Shown here one piece after another: positions 8,750 through 16,588 of a DNA stretch of 64,000 nt. The stretch spans positions 1 through 64,000 of the forward strand of contig JAPXMY010000011.1 of assembly GCA_033808805.1 (NCBI GenBank), given 5' to 3'. The notes beneath the pieces were generated by a model. The model saw nothing but the letters and a program-made list of their open reading frames with translations. It did not search any database and was not told the DNA's origin. The DNA is from UBA1783 sp033808805 (GTDB lineage: Bacteria; Bacillota_I; Bacilli_A; Erysipelotrichales; Erysipelotrichaceae). Position 1 is the stretch's first letter; each line of letters opens with the position of its first letter. A program made the position numbers and the translations under genes.

Positions 8750-9430
8750 ATGTGGTATTATTACGCTGCGTTAGCTTTGTTTATTGTGTCATTATTTGCT
8801 TCTTTTCTTGTCAAGTCAAGATTTAATAAGTATGTTACTTATTCAGTAGCCAGCAACTATAATGGTGCAATTACCGCTAATACTATTTTAAGAAGTAGGA
8901 ATATTTCAGATGTAAAAGTTGTTTCAGTTCCAGGTAATTTAACCGATAACTATAATCCGACTAACAAAACTCTTTCACTTTCCGAAGAGGTTTACAATGT
9001 CAGTTCAATTGCTTCAGTTGCTGTTGCTGCCCATGAATGTGGACATGCGATTCAGCATGCTGAAGGATATATGCCGGTAGTCATTAGGACCAAGCTGGTT
9101 CCAGTCGCTAATTTTGTCAGTTATTTCTCTTATATTGCCATACTTTTGGGATTAACTTTTGAAGTCTTGAACCTGGCGGAATTTGGAATAATTTTATTTT
9201 CAGTAATTGTACTGTTCCATCTTATCACTTTGCCAATTGAAATAGACGCTTCAAGAAGAGCCTTAAAATTAGTTGATGAATTAGGAATCTATACCTACGA
9301 AGAAAAAAAGGCCGGCAAAAAGGTCTTAGATGCCGCAGCACTGACTTACTTCGTTTCACTTTTATCAGTATTATTGACCTTATTCAGGTACATTTCAATT
9401 GTCAACTCTAGAAGAAGCAACAGACGTTAA
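8750..9430 (+). CDS. YugP-type zinc-dependent membrane protease
   Basis: A 226-residue protein of the YugP / Zn_peptidase_2 family. The zinc-binding motif HECGH (in VAAHECGHAIQHAEGY) lies near residue 95. An N-terminal membrane segment is followed by the catalytic part and two or three more hydrophobic segments. IEIDASRRALKLVDELG follows, a conserved family region that likely carries further metal ligands. The start at 8750 has GGAGGT seven bases upstream; the ATG at 8735 overlaps that ribosome site. Substrates are unknown. It is a monocistronic plus-strand gene between minus-strand operons. Confidence 0.88.
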   Translation: MWYYYAALALFIVSLFASFLVKSRFNKYVTYSVASNYNGAITANTILRSRNISDVKVVSVPGNLTDNYNPTNKTLSLSEEVYNVSSIASVAVAAHECGHAIQHAEGYMPVVIRTKLVPVANFVSYFSYIAILLGLTFEVLNLAEFGIILFSVIVLFHLITLPIEIDASRRALKLVDELGIYTYEEKKAGKKVLDAAALTYFVSLLSVLLTLFRYISIVNSRRSNRR

Positions 9431-9455
9431 ACAGATAATTTATCAATGAATTTTA

Positions 9456-9490
9456 AAAGACCGTAGCTACGACTATGGTCTTTGTTTTTT
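9456..9490. terminator. Bidirectional terminator between convergent genes
   Basis: Stem aaagacc/ggtcttt with an imperfect inner part, followed by GTTTTTT on the plus strand. It separates the YugP gene from the convergent aldo/keto reductase gene, whose stop codon at 9489 overlaps the T-run. Confidence 0.75.
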
Positions 9491-10595
9491 ATTCAAACTC
9501 TTTTGCCACTTGTGCCAAAAGATTTCTAATCTCCAAATGCTGAGGACAAGCTTCTTCACAGGCTCCACAACTTATACATTCACTGGCTTTCGCTTTCTCT
9601 TTTGTCACCCATCTGTAATTTCTTTTGGCTCTTTTCAAATCATTTCTACCATAACGATAATAATTATTGTATACCTCAAAATAATCAGAAATAGCTAATC
9701 CCATTGGACAGTTATTTTCACAATAGCGACATTTAGTACAGGCAATAGCTGTATTATTTTTTATTGTTTCACCAACTTCTAAAATCAATTGCTTTTCTTC
9801 TTCAGTTAAGGTCTTAAAGTTTTTCATATAAGAAAGATTGTCTTCCATTTGCTGTTTTGTTGACATTCCCGACAAAACCATCCTTACATTTTCTAAGCTG
9901 GCAGCAAATCTTATTGCCCAACTGGCCATTGATGCTTTTTCATCTCTCTCTTTTAATATTTTTTCAACTTCTGCTGGCAGATTAGCCAATAAACCACCCT
10001 TGATTGGTTCCATAACAATAACTGGCTTTTTATGTTTTATAGCTGTTTCATAACATTTTCTTGACTGAATATCATCAGTTTCATAATCCAGATAATTGAT
10101 TTGCAGCTGCACAAATTCCATTTCTGGATGTTTTGTTAAAAAATCATCCAATACTTCAGCAGTATCATGAAAAGAAAACCCGACCTTTTTTATATAACCC
10201 TGCTCTTTCTTTTTCAAAACAAAATCGACTGCACCTATTCTTTCGACAGTTTCAATAAATTTTTCATTTAACGAATGCAGCAGATAATAATCAAAATATT
10301 CCACTCCACATCTTTGCAGCTGTTCATTGAATATTTTTTCCAATTGACTTTCTTCCTTAATAATAAACATTGGCATTTTATCAGCAATAGTAAAACTATC
10401 TCGATCATATCTTTTTACTACTGCTTCCTTGAATACTGTTTCACTGTTTCCACCATGATAAATATAGGCTGTATCAAAATATGTGCCACCAGCAGCAATA
10501 AAATCATCTACCATATTACAGAATTGCTCCATATCTATCTGTTTATCATCATTATTGATGATTGGCAGTCTCATTAATCCAAATCCCAGTTTCAT
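9489..10595 (-). CDS. Aldo/keto reductase with C-terminal 4Fe-4S ferredoxin domain
   Basis: A 368-residue protein. Residues 1-270 form an aldo/keto reductase barrel (GFGLMRLP start, FDTAYIYHGG with the catalytic Asp and Tyr, GFSFHD, VMEPIKGG). The last 90 residues hold two ferredoxin-type clusters, CTKCRYCENNCPMG and CISCGACEEACPQH. This fusion is common in anaerobes and suggests ferredoxin-linked electron transfer instead of, or as well as, NADPH. The substrate is unknown. The start has a GAGGAG site. It appears monocistronic or the tail of the dipeptidase transcript 36 bases upstream. Confidence 0.92.
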   Translation of the reverse strand: MKLGFGLMRLPIINNDDKQIDMEQFCNMVDDFIAAGGTYFDTAYIYHGGNSETVFKEAVVKRYDRDSFTIADKMPMFIIKEESQLEKIFNEQLQRCGVEYFDYYLLHSLNEKFIETVERIGAVDFVLKKKEQGYIKKVGFSFHDTAEVLDDFLTKHPEMEFVQLQINYLDYETDDIQSRKCYETAIKHKKPVIVMEPIKGGLLANLPAEVEKILKERDEKASMASWAIRFAASLENVRMVLSGMSTKQQMEDNLSYMKNFKTLTEEEKQLILEVGETIKNNTAIACTKCRYCENNCPMGLAISDYFEVYNNYYRYGRNDLKRAKRNYRWVTKEKAKASECISCGACEEACPQHLEIRNLLAQVAKEFE

Positions 10596-10631
10596 ATTAA
10601 ACTCTCCTCTTTTATTACAATCATTGTTCTT

Positions 10632-11609
10632 CTAGATATTTTTAACTTTATTACACTTGCAATTACCCGCAAAAACCCTTAAAAAGTTTTGATAATATAT
10701 TTTGTCAATATCATCTTCAGTGAAACCATTCTCTTTTAAAGCCTGGGTTAATAAATGCATTTTTGAGCAATCAGACAAGCCAACAGGTGTTTTGATACCA
10801 TCAAAATCAGAACCTAAAGCAACTGTTTCAATTCCAGCTATTTTAACTATATGTTTTATGTGTTCAACTATCATTGGAATCTGATCTATTTCAGTGTCTT
10901 CGCTTATAAAAGATGGACAATAATTAATCCCGACAACACCACCATTTTCCTTAAGTTTTACAAGCATATCATCACTCAGATTTCTAGGACAGTAGTGCAC
11001 TTTCCTGCTATTGGAATGAGAAGCAACTATCGGTTTATCAGATATTTCAATTACATCATAAAATAGTCTGTCTGAACCATGGGATACGTCAACAATCATT
11101 CCCAGCCTGTTCATTTCATTAACCACCAGCTTACCAAATTCTGTCAAACCTTTATCAGTAACTTCATGCCAGTTTTCAGGATCAGACATATTGTTTGGAT
11201 AACCTATTTTATTTTTAAAATTCCAGGTCAAAGTCATCATTCTTACTCCCAAGTCATAAAAATGTTTTAACTTTGCTAAATCATTTTCAATAGTTGCACC
11301 TTCTTCAATTGTCAGCATTGCACTCATGATATTTTTTTCAATATTGTTAAGCAAATCATCATAACAGTATACCTGTTTTATCAGACTTTTGTTTTTATCC
11401 ATTTCCTTTTTAAAATAATCAATATATTTTAAGCAGGTATTATAAGGACTTTCCGTTTCCTTCAAGTAAACGAAAATCGCAAAACATTGCATCATATATC
11501 CAGCTTCACTCATCCTTTTAAGCGATAAATGACAATCGTTATCATACAAGTTTTGCTGGTTGTCATCTATTTTGGTAATAGTATCACAATGTAAATCAAT
11601 AATTCTCAT
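10632..11609 (-). CDS. Membrane dipeptidase, peptidase family M19
   Basis: A 325-residue zinc hydrolase of the renal dipeptidase family. Metal-binding and family motifs visible in order are DLHCDT (residues 5-10), EEGATIE near 120, DVSHGSDR near 175, ASHSNSR near 195 and LGSDFDG near 265. The likely role is hydrolysis of dipeptides, including L-D forms. Bacterial M19 proteins are generally cytoplasmic and no signal peptide is present here. The start has AAGGAGAATTT. The gene follows the metQNI terminator. Confidence 0.93.
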   Translation of the reverse strand: MRIIDLHCDTITKIDDNQQNLYDNDCHLSLKRMSEAGYMMQCFAIFVYLKETESPYNTCLKYIDYFKKEMDKNKSLIKQVYCYDDLLNNIEKNIMSAMLTIEEGATIENDLAKLKHFYDLGVRMMTLTWNFKNKIGYPNNMSDPENWHEVTDKGLTEFGKLVVNEMNRLGMIVDVSHGSDRLFYDVIEISDKPIVASHSNSRKVHYCPRNLSDDMLVKLKENGGVVGINYCPSFISEDTEIDQIPMIVEHIKHIVKIAGIETVALGSDFDGIKTPVGLSDCSKMHLLTQALKENGFTEDDIDKIYYQNFLRVFAGNCKCNKVKNI

Positions 11610-11621
11610 AAATTCTCCTTA

Positions 11622-11649
11622 AAAATAGCAGGGACTTCCCTACTATTTT
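11622..11649 (-). terminator. Terminator of the metQNI operon
   Basis: Twelve-base stem aaaatagcaggg/ccctactatttt (11622-11633 with 11638-11649) with one G-T pair. The 5' arm on the minus strand overlaps the metI stop codon, and a short T-run follows. Confidence 0.7.
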
Positions 11650-12332
11650 AATCTTTTATCACTCTTTGTAGCAAGCAAACTTCCTATGCTTTGGAAAACC
11701 TGAACCAAAAGAACCAAGACAATAACAGCAAACAACATAATCAGATACTTATAACGATAATATCCATAATTGATCGCAATCTTGCCTAATCCTCCCCCAC
11801 CAATAATTCCGCTCATTGCTGAGTAACCTAAAATTGTCGTAGTGGCAATAGTTAAATTTTGCAGCAGTGAAGGAAAAGCTTCTGGAAGCATTACCTTGCT
11901 GACTATTTGCAGTGGGGTTGCTCCAATTGATTGAGCCATTTCAATAACATTGGGATCTACTTCTTTTAGAGAGCTCTCAACAAGTCTGGCAATAAAAGGA
12001 AATGAAGCAATCACCAGTGGCACAATTGATGCCACCGTACCAACTGTGGTTCCAACAATTGTCCTTGTCAGTGGAAAAACTAAAATCATCAGAATCAGAA
12101 ATGGGATTGACCTTAATATATTAATGAATAGATCAATAAAATTATTAAGCCAGTTAGGCAATGGTTTAATACCATCTTTTTTACCAATAACCAATAATAC
12201 CCCTAGAGGAAGACCGATGATTGTCGCAAAAAGCGTTGCTATCAAGGTTACATATATTGTTTCCCATAAAGCTAAGGGAAACTGAGTCAATACAATATCC
12301 AGAGCTTCTTGAATCTTTTCAATACTAAACAT
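11643..12332 (-). CDS. metI: Methionine ABC transporter permease MetI
   Basis: A 229-residue permease with five to six hydrophobic segments and the EAA-loop region SLKEVDPNVIEMAQSIGATPLQ near residue 140, typical of MetI. It forms the membrane channel for D/L-methionine with MetN. The ATG overlaps the end of metN by eight bases (ATGTTTAG), with GGAGG about ten bases upstream, so translation is coupled. It is the last gene of the operon. Confidence 0.94.
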   Translation of the reverse strand: MFSIEKIQEALDIVLTQFPLALWETIYVTLIATLFATIIGLPLGVLLVIGKKDGIKPLPNWLNNFIDLFINILRSIPFLILMILVFPLTRTIVGTTVGTVASIVPLVIASFPFIARLVESSLKEVDPNVIEMAQSIGATPLQIVSKVMLPEAFPSLLQNLTIATTTILGYSAMSGIIGGGGLGKIAINYGYYRYKYLIMLFAVIVLVLLVQVFQSIGSLLATKSDKRLK

Positions 12333-13326
12333 TTAAGAAAACCTCCTTGGCACTTACTTCATTTCTGGTGAAATAATCTAAGGCTTTTCTGACAATTGCC
12401 TCATCATTTTTTACTGACAGCAATAATGAACCATAGGTAACTCCACCTATACTTTTGGTTGAAGCGTACACAATAGAGGCAACTACATCTACTTCTACCG
12501 CCATCGAAGCAACCAGTGGTTTATTTGTTGCAATATCGCCATCAAAGACAACACGAATAAATCTAACATCTTCATTAGAAGTAATTAATTTATCATCATA
12601 GCCTTCTGGAAATACTAAACGCTTAGCTGCTGCTGATTGTGGATTTGAGAAAACACTGCTTACTTCTCCTTTTTCCGCCACAATTCCATCATCTAAAATA
12701 GCTACATGTTTACAAATACTTTCTACCACACTCATCTGATGAGTAATGATTATGATAGTAATATTGAACTTCTGATTGATATCTTTAAGTAATTGTAAAA
12801 TTGAAGCTGTAGTTGTCGGATCTAAGGCACTGGTAGCTTCATCACACAGCAATACCTTCGGATTGGTAGCTAAAGCTCTGGCAATAGCCACTCTTTGTTT
12901 TTGACCACCTGAAAGCTGACTTGGATAAGCATAAACCTTATCTTTTATCCCTACAATATCAAGCAGTTCTAAAGCTCTTTTTTCAGCTGATTTTTTATTG
13001 ACTTTAGAAATAATCAATGGCAGACAAACATTATCCAGACAGTTTTTTTGATTCAGCAGATTAAAATTCTGAAAGATCATTGATATTTCTTTTCTTTTTT
13101 CTCTTAACTGTTTTTCATTTAATCTCGTTAAATCTACACCATCTATTTCTATTGTTCCTCCAGTTGGTTTTTCAAGCAAATTGATACATCGAACCAGAGT
13201 ACTTTTACCAGCTCCAGATAAGCCTATGATGCCATAGATATCTCCCTCATCAATATTAAGGGAGATATCTTTAATGGCTTCTATTTCGTTGTTATAGATT
13301 TTCGATAAATTACTTATTTGAATCAT
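12325..13326 (-). CDS. metN: Methionine ABC transporter ATPase MetN
   Basis: A 333-residue ATPase. It has Walker A GLSGAGKST near residue 38, signature LSGGQKQRVAIARA and Walker B VLLCDEATSALDP. The last ~80 residues (VRFIRVVFDGDI onward) match the NIL regulatory domain, which in known MetN proteins binds methionine and inhibits transport. I choose MIQISNL (13326) as start: it aligns with MetN N-termini and lies 17 bases inside metQ. No strong ribosome site is seen, so coupling to metQ is likely. Confidence 0.93.
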   Translation of the reverse strand: MIQISNLSKIYNNEIEAIKDISLNIDEGDIYGIIGLSGAGKSTLVRCINLLEKPTGGTIEIDGVDLTRLNEKQLREKRKEISMIFQNFNLLNQKNCLDNVCLPLIISKVNKKSAEKRALELLDIVGIKDKVYAYPSQLSGGQKQRVAIARALATNPKVLLCDEATSALDPTTTASILQLLKDINQKFNITIIIITHQMSVVESICKHVAILDDGIVAEKGEVSSVFSNPQSAAAKRLVFPEGYDDKLITSNEDVRFIRVVFDGDIATNKPLVASMAVEVDVVASIVYASTKSIGGVTYGSLLLSVKNDEAIVRKALDYFTRNEVSAKEVFLNV

Positions 13327-14164
13327 AGATAGCATCCAAACTTGTCTGTTTGCCACCAAAGATACCAAGTGGTTCAACATGAACAGCTGCTACTGAAACA
13401 ATGTGGGTACCATTCTGCTGGTTAAAATCATCCAGATAAGGTAAATGCTGGAAATAGTTTGCTAAAACTGTTCCATCTTCAACAACATTGTTTGGAACAA
13501 CATAGTCAGTATATTCCTGAATGTCTAATACAATACCCACTTCTGCCAGGATTCCTTTAACAACGTTTAAGATTTCAGCGTGTGGAGTTGGTGAACAGGC
13601 AACAGAGATTGTTACTCCTTCTAAAGCTGCATAATCAACTGTTGGATCAAAACCATCGGTCAAATCTTCAACCGCACTGACAACTGAACCACCATAAGTT
13701 GCTAAAATGAAATCAGCCACTGCTTTAGAATGTAAAGCTGCAACCAATGCTTTTACTTCTGGAAGATCTTCATTTCCTTCTTTAACTGCTAATATATTAG
13801 CGTAGAAAGAAGAACCGCCTTCAATGCCCAGAGAATCTTCTACCGGATTAATACCAGCACTGATAGCGTAGTTAGAATTGATAACTGCGTAATCAACATC
13901 TTGCAGAATGTTTGGCAGTTGAGCTGCTTCAACTTCATTAAATTTGATACCATAAGGATTTTCAGCAATGTCATTGATTGTAGCTGTAATTGATGCACCT
14001 TCTTTTAAGGTAATTAAACCTAAGTCCTGAAGTAATAGTAAAGCTCTTGCTTCATTGGTTGTATCATTAGGAATTGCAATAGTGATTGATTCCTTTTTTT
14101 GTTCACAACCAGTAGATAATAGTAATAATGTAACTGTTAGTAAAGTAATAAATAATTTTTTCAT
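13310..14164 (-). CDS. metQ: Methionine-binding lipoprotein MetQ (NlpA family)
   Basis: A 284-residue lipoprotein with lipobox LLSTGC (residues 15-20) and the NlpA-family fold. KFNEVEAAQLPNILQDVDYAVINSNYA lies in the middle, matching the region that holds the ligand in MetQ proteins. It captures methionine at the cell surface for MetNI. The start has AAGGAG seven bases upstream. It is the first structural gene after a long leader (about 290 bases) that contains a Met-rich ORF and a terminator. Confidence 0.92.
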   Translation of the reverse strand: MKKLFITLLTVTLLLLSTGCEQKKESITIAIPNDTTNEARALLLLQDLGLITLKEGASITATINDIAENPYGIKFNEVEAAQLPNILQDVDYAVINSNYAISAGINPVEDSLGIEGGSSFYANILAVKEGNEDLPEVKALVAALHSKAVADFILATYGGSVVSAVEDLTDGFDPTVDYAALEGVTISVACSPTPHAEILNVVKGILAEVGIVLDIQEYTDYVVPNNVVEDGTVLANYFQHLPYLDDFNQQNGTHIVSVAAVHVEPLGIFGGKQTSLDAIYDSNK

Positions 14165-14199
14165 GTTTTTTCTCCTTTTTCTATATATATGTAATAATT

Positions 14200-14252
14200 C
14201 AACTTTAATCTAATTTAATTTCCCCTTTCACATTCGTCTTAAATTAAAGTTG
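14200..14252 (-). promoter_or_regulatory. Long-range hairpin just upstream of metQ
   Basis: A perfect 10-base inverted repeat (caactttaat at 14200-14209, attaaagttg at 14243-14252), with extra pairing inside. The 5' arm on the minus strand lies within the short ORF at 14228-14284. No T-run follows, so it is not a plain terminator. It could modulate access to metQ or stabilise the mRNA (inference). Confidence 0.4.
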
Positions 14253-14284
14253 GATTTTATCAGTAGTTCAAGTATCCTGTTCAT
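14228..14284 (-). CDS. Possible second short leader ORF, 18 codons
   Basis: ATG at 14284 is preceded by GAGAGGAGAAAAGG, a good ribosome site, and the frame ends with TGA at 14228. The peptide starts MNRILELLIK and ends RRM. It lies after the attenuator and before metQ, and it overlaps the 5' arm of the hairpin at 14200-14252. There is no homology to offer. Support is only the ribosome site and position, so it could be chance. Confidence 0.35.
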   Translation of the reverse strand: MNRILELLIKSNFNLRRM

Positions 14285-14300
14285 ATCCTTTTCTCCTCTC

Positions 14301-14338
14301 AAATAAAAAAACGGGTTTGTCTAATAATCTACCCGTTT
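14301..14338 (-). terminator. Attenuator terminator in the metQNI leader
   Basis: Stem of eight bases aaacgggt/acccgttt (14309-14316 with 14331-14338), a 14-base loop, and a T-rich run on the minus strand (complement of 14301-14310). It lies between the Met-rich leader ORF and metQ. The loop (14319-14329) can instead pair with 14360-14370, which would prevent this stem. Confidence 0.85.
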
Positions 14339-14370
14339 CTACTTTAAAAAAATACTAAGGATTATCAGAC
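14319..14370 (-). promoter_or_regulatory. Antiterminator pairing in the metQNI leader
   Basis: On the minus strand GTCTGATAATC (14360-14370), which overlaps the leader stop codon, can pair with GATTATTAGAC (14319-14329) over 11 positions with one G-T pair. This places the 5' arm of the terminator in a loop, so the two folds exclude each other. A ribosome at the leader stop would cover the first segment; one stalled at the Met codons would leave it free. Confidence 0.7.
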
Positions 14371-14451
14371 GTTAATCACACTTAAATACACGGGCATGCC
14401 CATGTCCATCATCATATCCATCATCATAGCTTTTGAATATAAGTGTTTCAT
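14365..14451 (-). CDS. Methionine-rich leader peptide of metQNI (28 residues)
   Basis: ATG at 14451 has AAGGAG seven bases upstream and the frame ends with TGA at 14365. The peptide begins MKHLYSKA and then has two runs of three Met (residues 9-11 and 13-15) plus Met at 17 and 19. That is nine Met in 28 residues. It lies directly behind a promoter and before a terminator/antiterminator pair leading into the methionine importer. This is the arrangement of classical amino-acid leader peptides (trp, his, leu). The inferred role is to let ribosomes stall when charged tRNA-Met is scarce and so allow metQNI transcription. It is too short for homology support; the evidence is composition, ribosome site and context. 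Confidence 0.8.
   Translation of the reverse strand: MKHLYSKAMMMDMMMDMGMPVYLSVINV
14388..14405 (-). promoter_or_regulatory. Small hairpin within the Met leader ORF (possible pause site)
   Basis: Seven-base stem ACATGGG/CCCGTGT with loop CATG on the minus strand, spanning codons 16-22 of the leader peptide. It could act as the pause hairpin that keeps polymerase in step with the leading ribosome. Confidence 0.5.
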
Positions 14452-14473
14452 AACATTCTCCTTGCTTGAAAAT

Positions 14474-14502
14474 ATTTTACAATACCTATGAAAAAATTAC
14501 AA
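14474..14502 (-). promoter_or_regulatory. Putative promoter of the metQNI operon
   Basis: On the minus strand -35 TTGTAA (14497-14502) and -10 TAAAAT (14474-14479) are spaced by exactly 17 bases. They lie just after the mscS stop codon and about 23 bases before the leader-peptide ATG. Confidence 0.65.
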
Positions 14503-14505
14503 GCG

Positions 14506-15348
14506 TTATTTTTCATTATGCACAACAATTTGAGCAAATGGTATATACATACCTTTTTTATCCATTTCTTCTTTGAAAAGAAGCCTTAATTCTCTTTCCA
14601 CCTGCCAATGTTTCATATTGACAACTTTGCCACGCATGTAAATATCCACAGCATTGGCGTTATAGTTTGTTGCCCCAAAAATTACTGGTTTTTCAATAAA
14701 CAATTCTTTGTTTTCTTCATAATATTTGTCCAAAATATCCTTTAAAAAATCAATTGCTTCATTTAAATTCAGGTTATAAGAAACTGGAATGGTTAATTCA
14801 AAAATTGAATAATCATTAGAAAAGTTTACAACTTCAGTAATCTTGCCATTAGGAATAATAACTTTTTTACCCAGACAATCTAAATAGGTTACGCGCATAG
14901 AGATTGCGGTGACAATTCCAGTATGTTCACCAATCTTTACCATATCACCAACAGCATACTGTCTTTCAAAAATCAAAAACAAACCTGTGACTACATCCTG
15001 AATGACACTTTGGGCTCCAAAAGAAATTGCCAAAGATCCAATACCAGCAGTAACAAGTAGATTGCTGAGAACATTGCCAAAGCCCAATTTATATAAAATC
15101 ACAGCAACAGCTACAAAATAAATGGCATATCTACCCACACTTCTGAGCAATGTCATTGAGGTAACAATACCCTTTGCCTGTTGTTGATCTTCTAAGCCTT
15201 TACTTTTTTCAATAGTTTTGTTAGTGAATCTGTTAAGCTGGCCAAGTATAATTCTGGCAATGACAAAAACAATAACAATTACTATTATATCACCTACAAT
15301 TAAATGAATATCTTCTTTTAATTTTTCTATCAATTTAGTAAAATCCAT
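14506..15348 (-). CDS. Small-conductance mechanosensitive channel, MscS family
   Basis: A 280-residue membrane protein. It has three hydrophobic segments in the first 110 residues, then the Gly/Ala-rich pore helix near LLVTAGIGSLAISFGAQSVIQDVV. The beta domain follows with VGDMVKIGEHTGIVTAISMRVTYL, VIIPNGKI and VVNFSND, all MscS hallmarks. It likely protects against hypo-osmotic shock. The ribosome site is modest (AGTAGGT). It ends a minus-strand cluster with the phosphatase genes and its end borders the met promoter. Confidence 0.92.
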   Translation of the reverse strand: MDFTKLIEKLKEDIHLIVGDIIVIVIVFVIARIILGQLNRFTNKTIEKSKGLEDQQQAKGIVTSMTLLRSVGRYAIYFVAVAVILYKLGFGNVLSNLLVTAGIGSLAISFGAQSVIQDVVTGLFLIFERQYAVGDMVKIGEHTGIVTAISMRVTYLDCLGKKVIIPNGKITEVVNFSNDYSIFELTIPVSYNLNLNEAIDFLKDILDKYYEENKELFIEKPVIFGATNYNANAVDIYMRGKVVNMKHWQVERELRLLFKEEMDKKGMYIPFAQIVVHNEK

Positions 15349-15357
15349 AATCTATAC

Positions 15358-16119
15358 CTACTTTTCTAAATATTTTTCTTTCAGCTTTTTTTGATCTTCA
15401 ATTGTAAAATTACACCCCTCAATTAAGAAGTTTTGAAAACTTCCGTATTTATCATCTATTTCTTTAAAAGCAGTTTTTAAATAATCACTATGGGCATAAT
15501 CATACCAGTCTCTGGCAGTATCCTGTGGAACATAACCTGGATTATAGCAGTGATTCGTGTAAAGATAATCTTTCATAATAGTTTCATCATCAACATCAAG
15601 AATTCTTAACAGGATTGCCGTGGCAACACCTACTCTATCTTTTCCAATTGCACAATGCCATAAAATACCAGCATCAGCATTTAAAACTTCTTTTAAAAAT
15701 TTGCCAAATTGTCTGCTGCCATAATCTTCAAACATATCCATATAAAACATTTCCATTCCCTGCTTGGCATAATGAGTTATTGTACCAGCTCTTAAAGCCA
15801 TTTCTTCTTTTCTTTTGGCAGCCTCTTCATCATGAGTGCCGCCAGCTGCTGATATTGATATAATGGTGTTTTTTATATATCGTTGATCATTGATAATAAT
15901 ATCTTTTCTTTCTTTCATTTCCAGTTCATTTCTAAAATCAACAATTGTTCTAAGATTGTAATTCTCATATAGAGTATTGGCATCCTCAGCACTGATTCTA
16001 GATAATTCACCACTTCGATAAAGCCTGTTTTTCTTTATTTTTAAGCCAGATTTATTTACGATACCACCTAAATCTCTGGTATTTCTCATTGTTTTTAAAT
16101 CAATTTTTTTAGAATGCAT
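15358..16119 (-). CDS. Tyrosine-phosphatase-family protein (Y_phosphatase3 type)
   Basis: A 253-residue protein with N-terminal MRNTRDLGGI and LYRSGELSRI, and the P-loop HCAIGKDRVGVATAI near residue 165 (HCxxGKDRxG). This is the signature of bacterial tyrosine/lipid phosphatases of the Mycobacterium PtpB/LipA group. The catalytic Cys and Arg are present. No signal peptide is seen, so it is likely cytoplasmic. Substrate unknown. It lies 9 bases before mscS on the same strand. Confidence 0.9.
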   Translation of the reverse strand: MHSKKIDLKTMRNTRDLGGIVNKSGLKIKKNRLYRSGELSRISAEDANTLYENYNLRTIVDFRNELEMKERKDIIINDQRYIKNTIISISAAGGTHDEEAAKRKEEMALRAGTITHYAKQGMEMFYMDMFEDYGSRQFGKFLKEVLNADAGILWHCAIGKDRVGVATAILLRILDVDDETIMKDYLYTNHCYNPGYVPQDTARDWYDYAHSDYLKTAFKEIDDKYGSFQNFLIEGCNFTIEDQKKLKEKYLEK

Positions 16120-16130
16120 TCATTATTTTC

Positions 16131-16553
16131 CTACCTTTCTTTTAAATGTATCAAATCCAATATTTCCCAGATGATTTCACGTCTTTTTTGATCAATCTGC
16201 AAAGTAGAATTAAAGCGATAGTTTTTATTTCCTATACGAATCTGATAATCAATTGTCGCCATATCATAAGCCAGATATTCTTCTTTTGGAGCATTCACCA
16301 AGTTTATCAGTTTATTTTCTTTAATCAAAGCAAAGATTTCATTATACACATCTATGGAAACCTTATATTGTCTTATTTTTTCTTCAGCCTTGAAGTCTTC
16401 CCTGCTTCTTTTTCTGACAAAAGCAGTGTTTTCATCCAGCTGATATATTCCGGTTGAATAAAACGAACCATACATATCACCCGAACTGCTTGTATAGAAC
16501 GAATAATTATCTTCTGTTACCAATTCTTTCAATACTTCAAGATTATCTTCCAT
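16131..16553 (-). CDS. Small protein of unknown function, 140 residues
   Basis: No family recognised. The start at 16553 (MEDNLEVL) is chosen for the GGGGGT site upstream. An in-frame ATG at 16592 overlaps the preceding stop (ATGA) but has no ribosome site. The sequence is rich in Y and charged residues with YSFYTSSSGDMYGSFYSTG near the start, and has no membrane segment or signal. Placement between two phosphatase-type genes on one transcript suggests a shared process, but nothing more can be read. Confidence 0.7.
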   Translation of the reverse strand: MEDNLEVLKELVTEDNYSFYTSSSGDMYGSFYSTGIYQLDENTAFVRKRSREDFKAEEKIRQYKVSIDVYNEIFALIKENKLINLVNAPKEEYLAYDMATIDYQIRIGNKNYRFNSTLQIDQKRREIIWEILDLIHLKER

Positions 16554-16588
16554 AGTGACACCCCCTTTAAACTTCCTATTATTTATCG

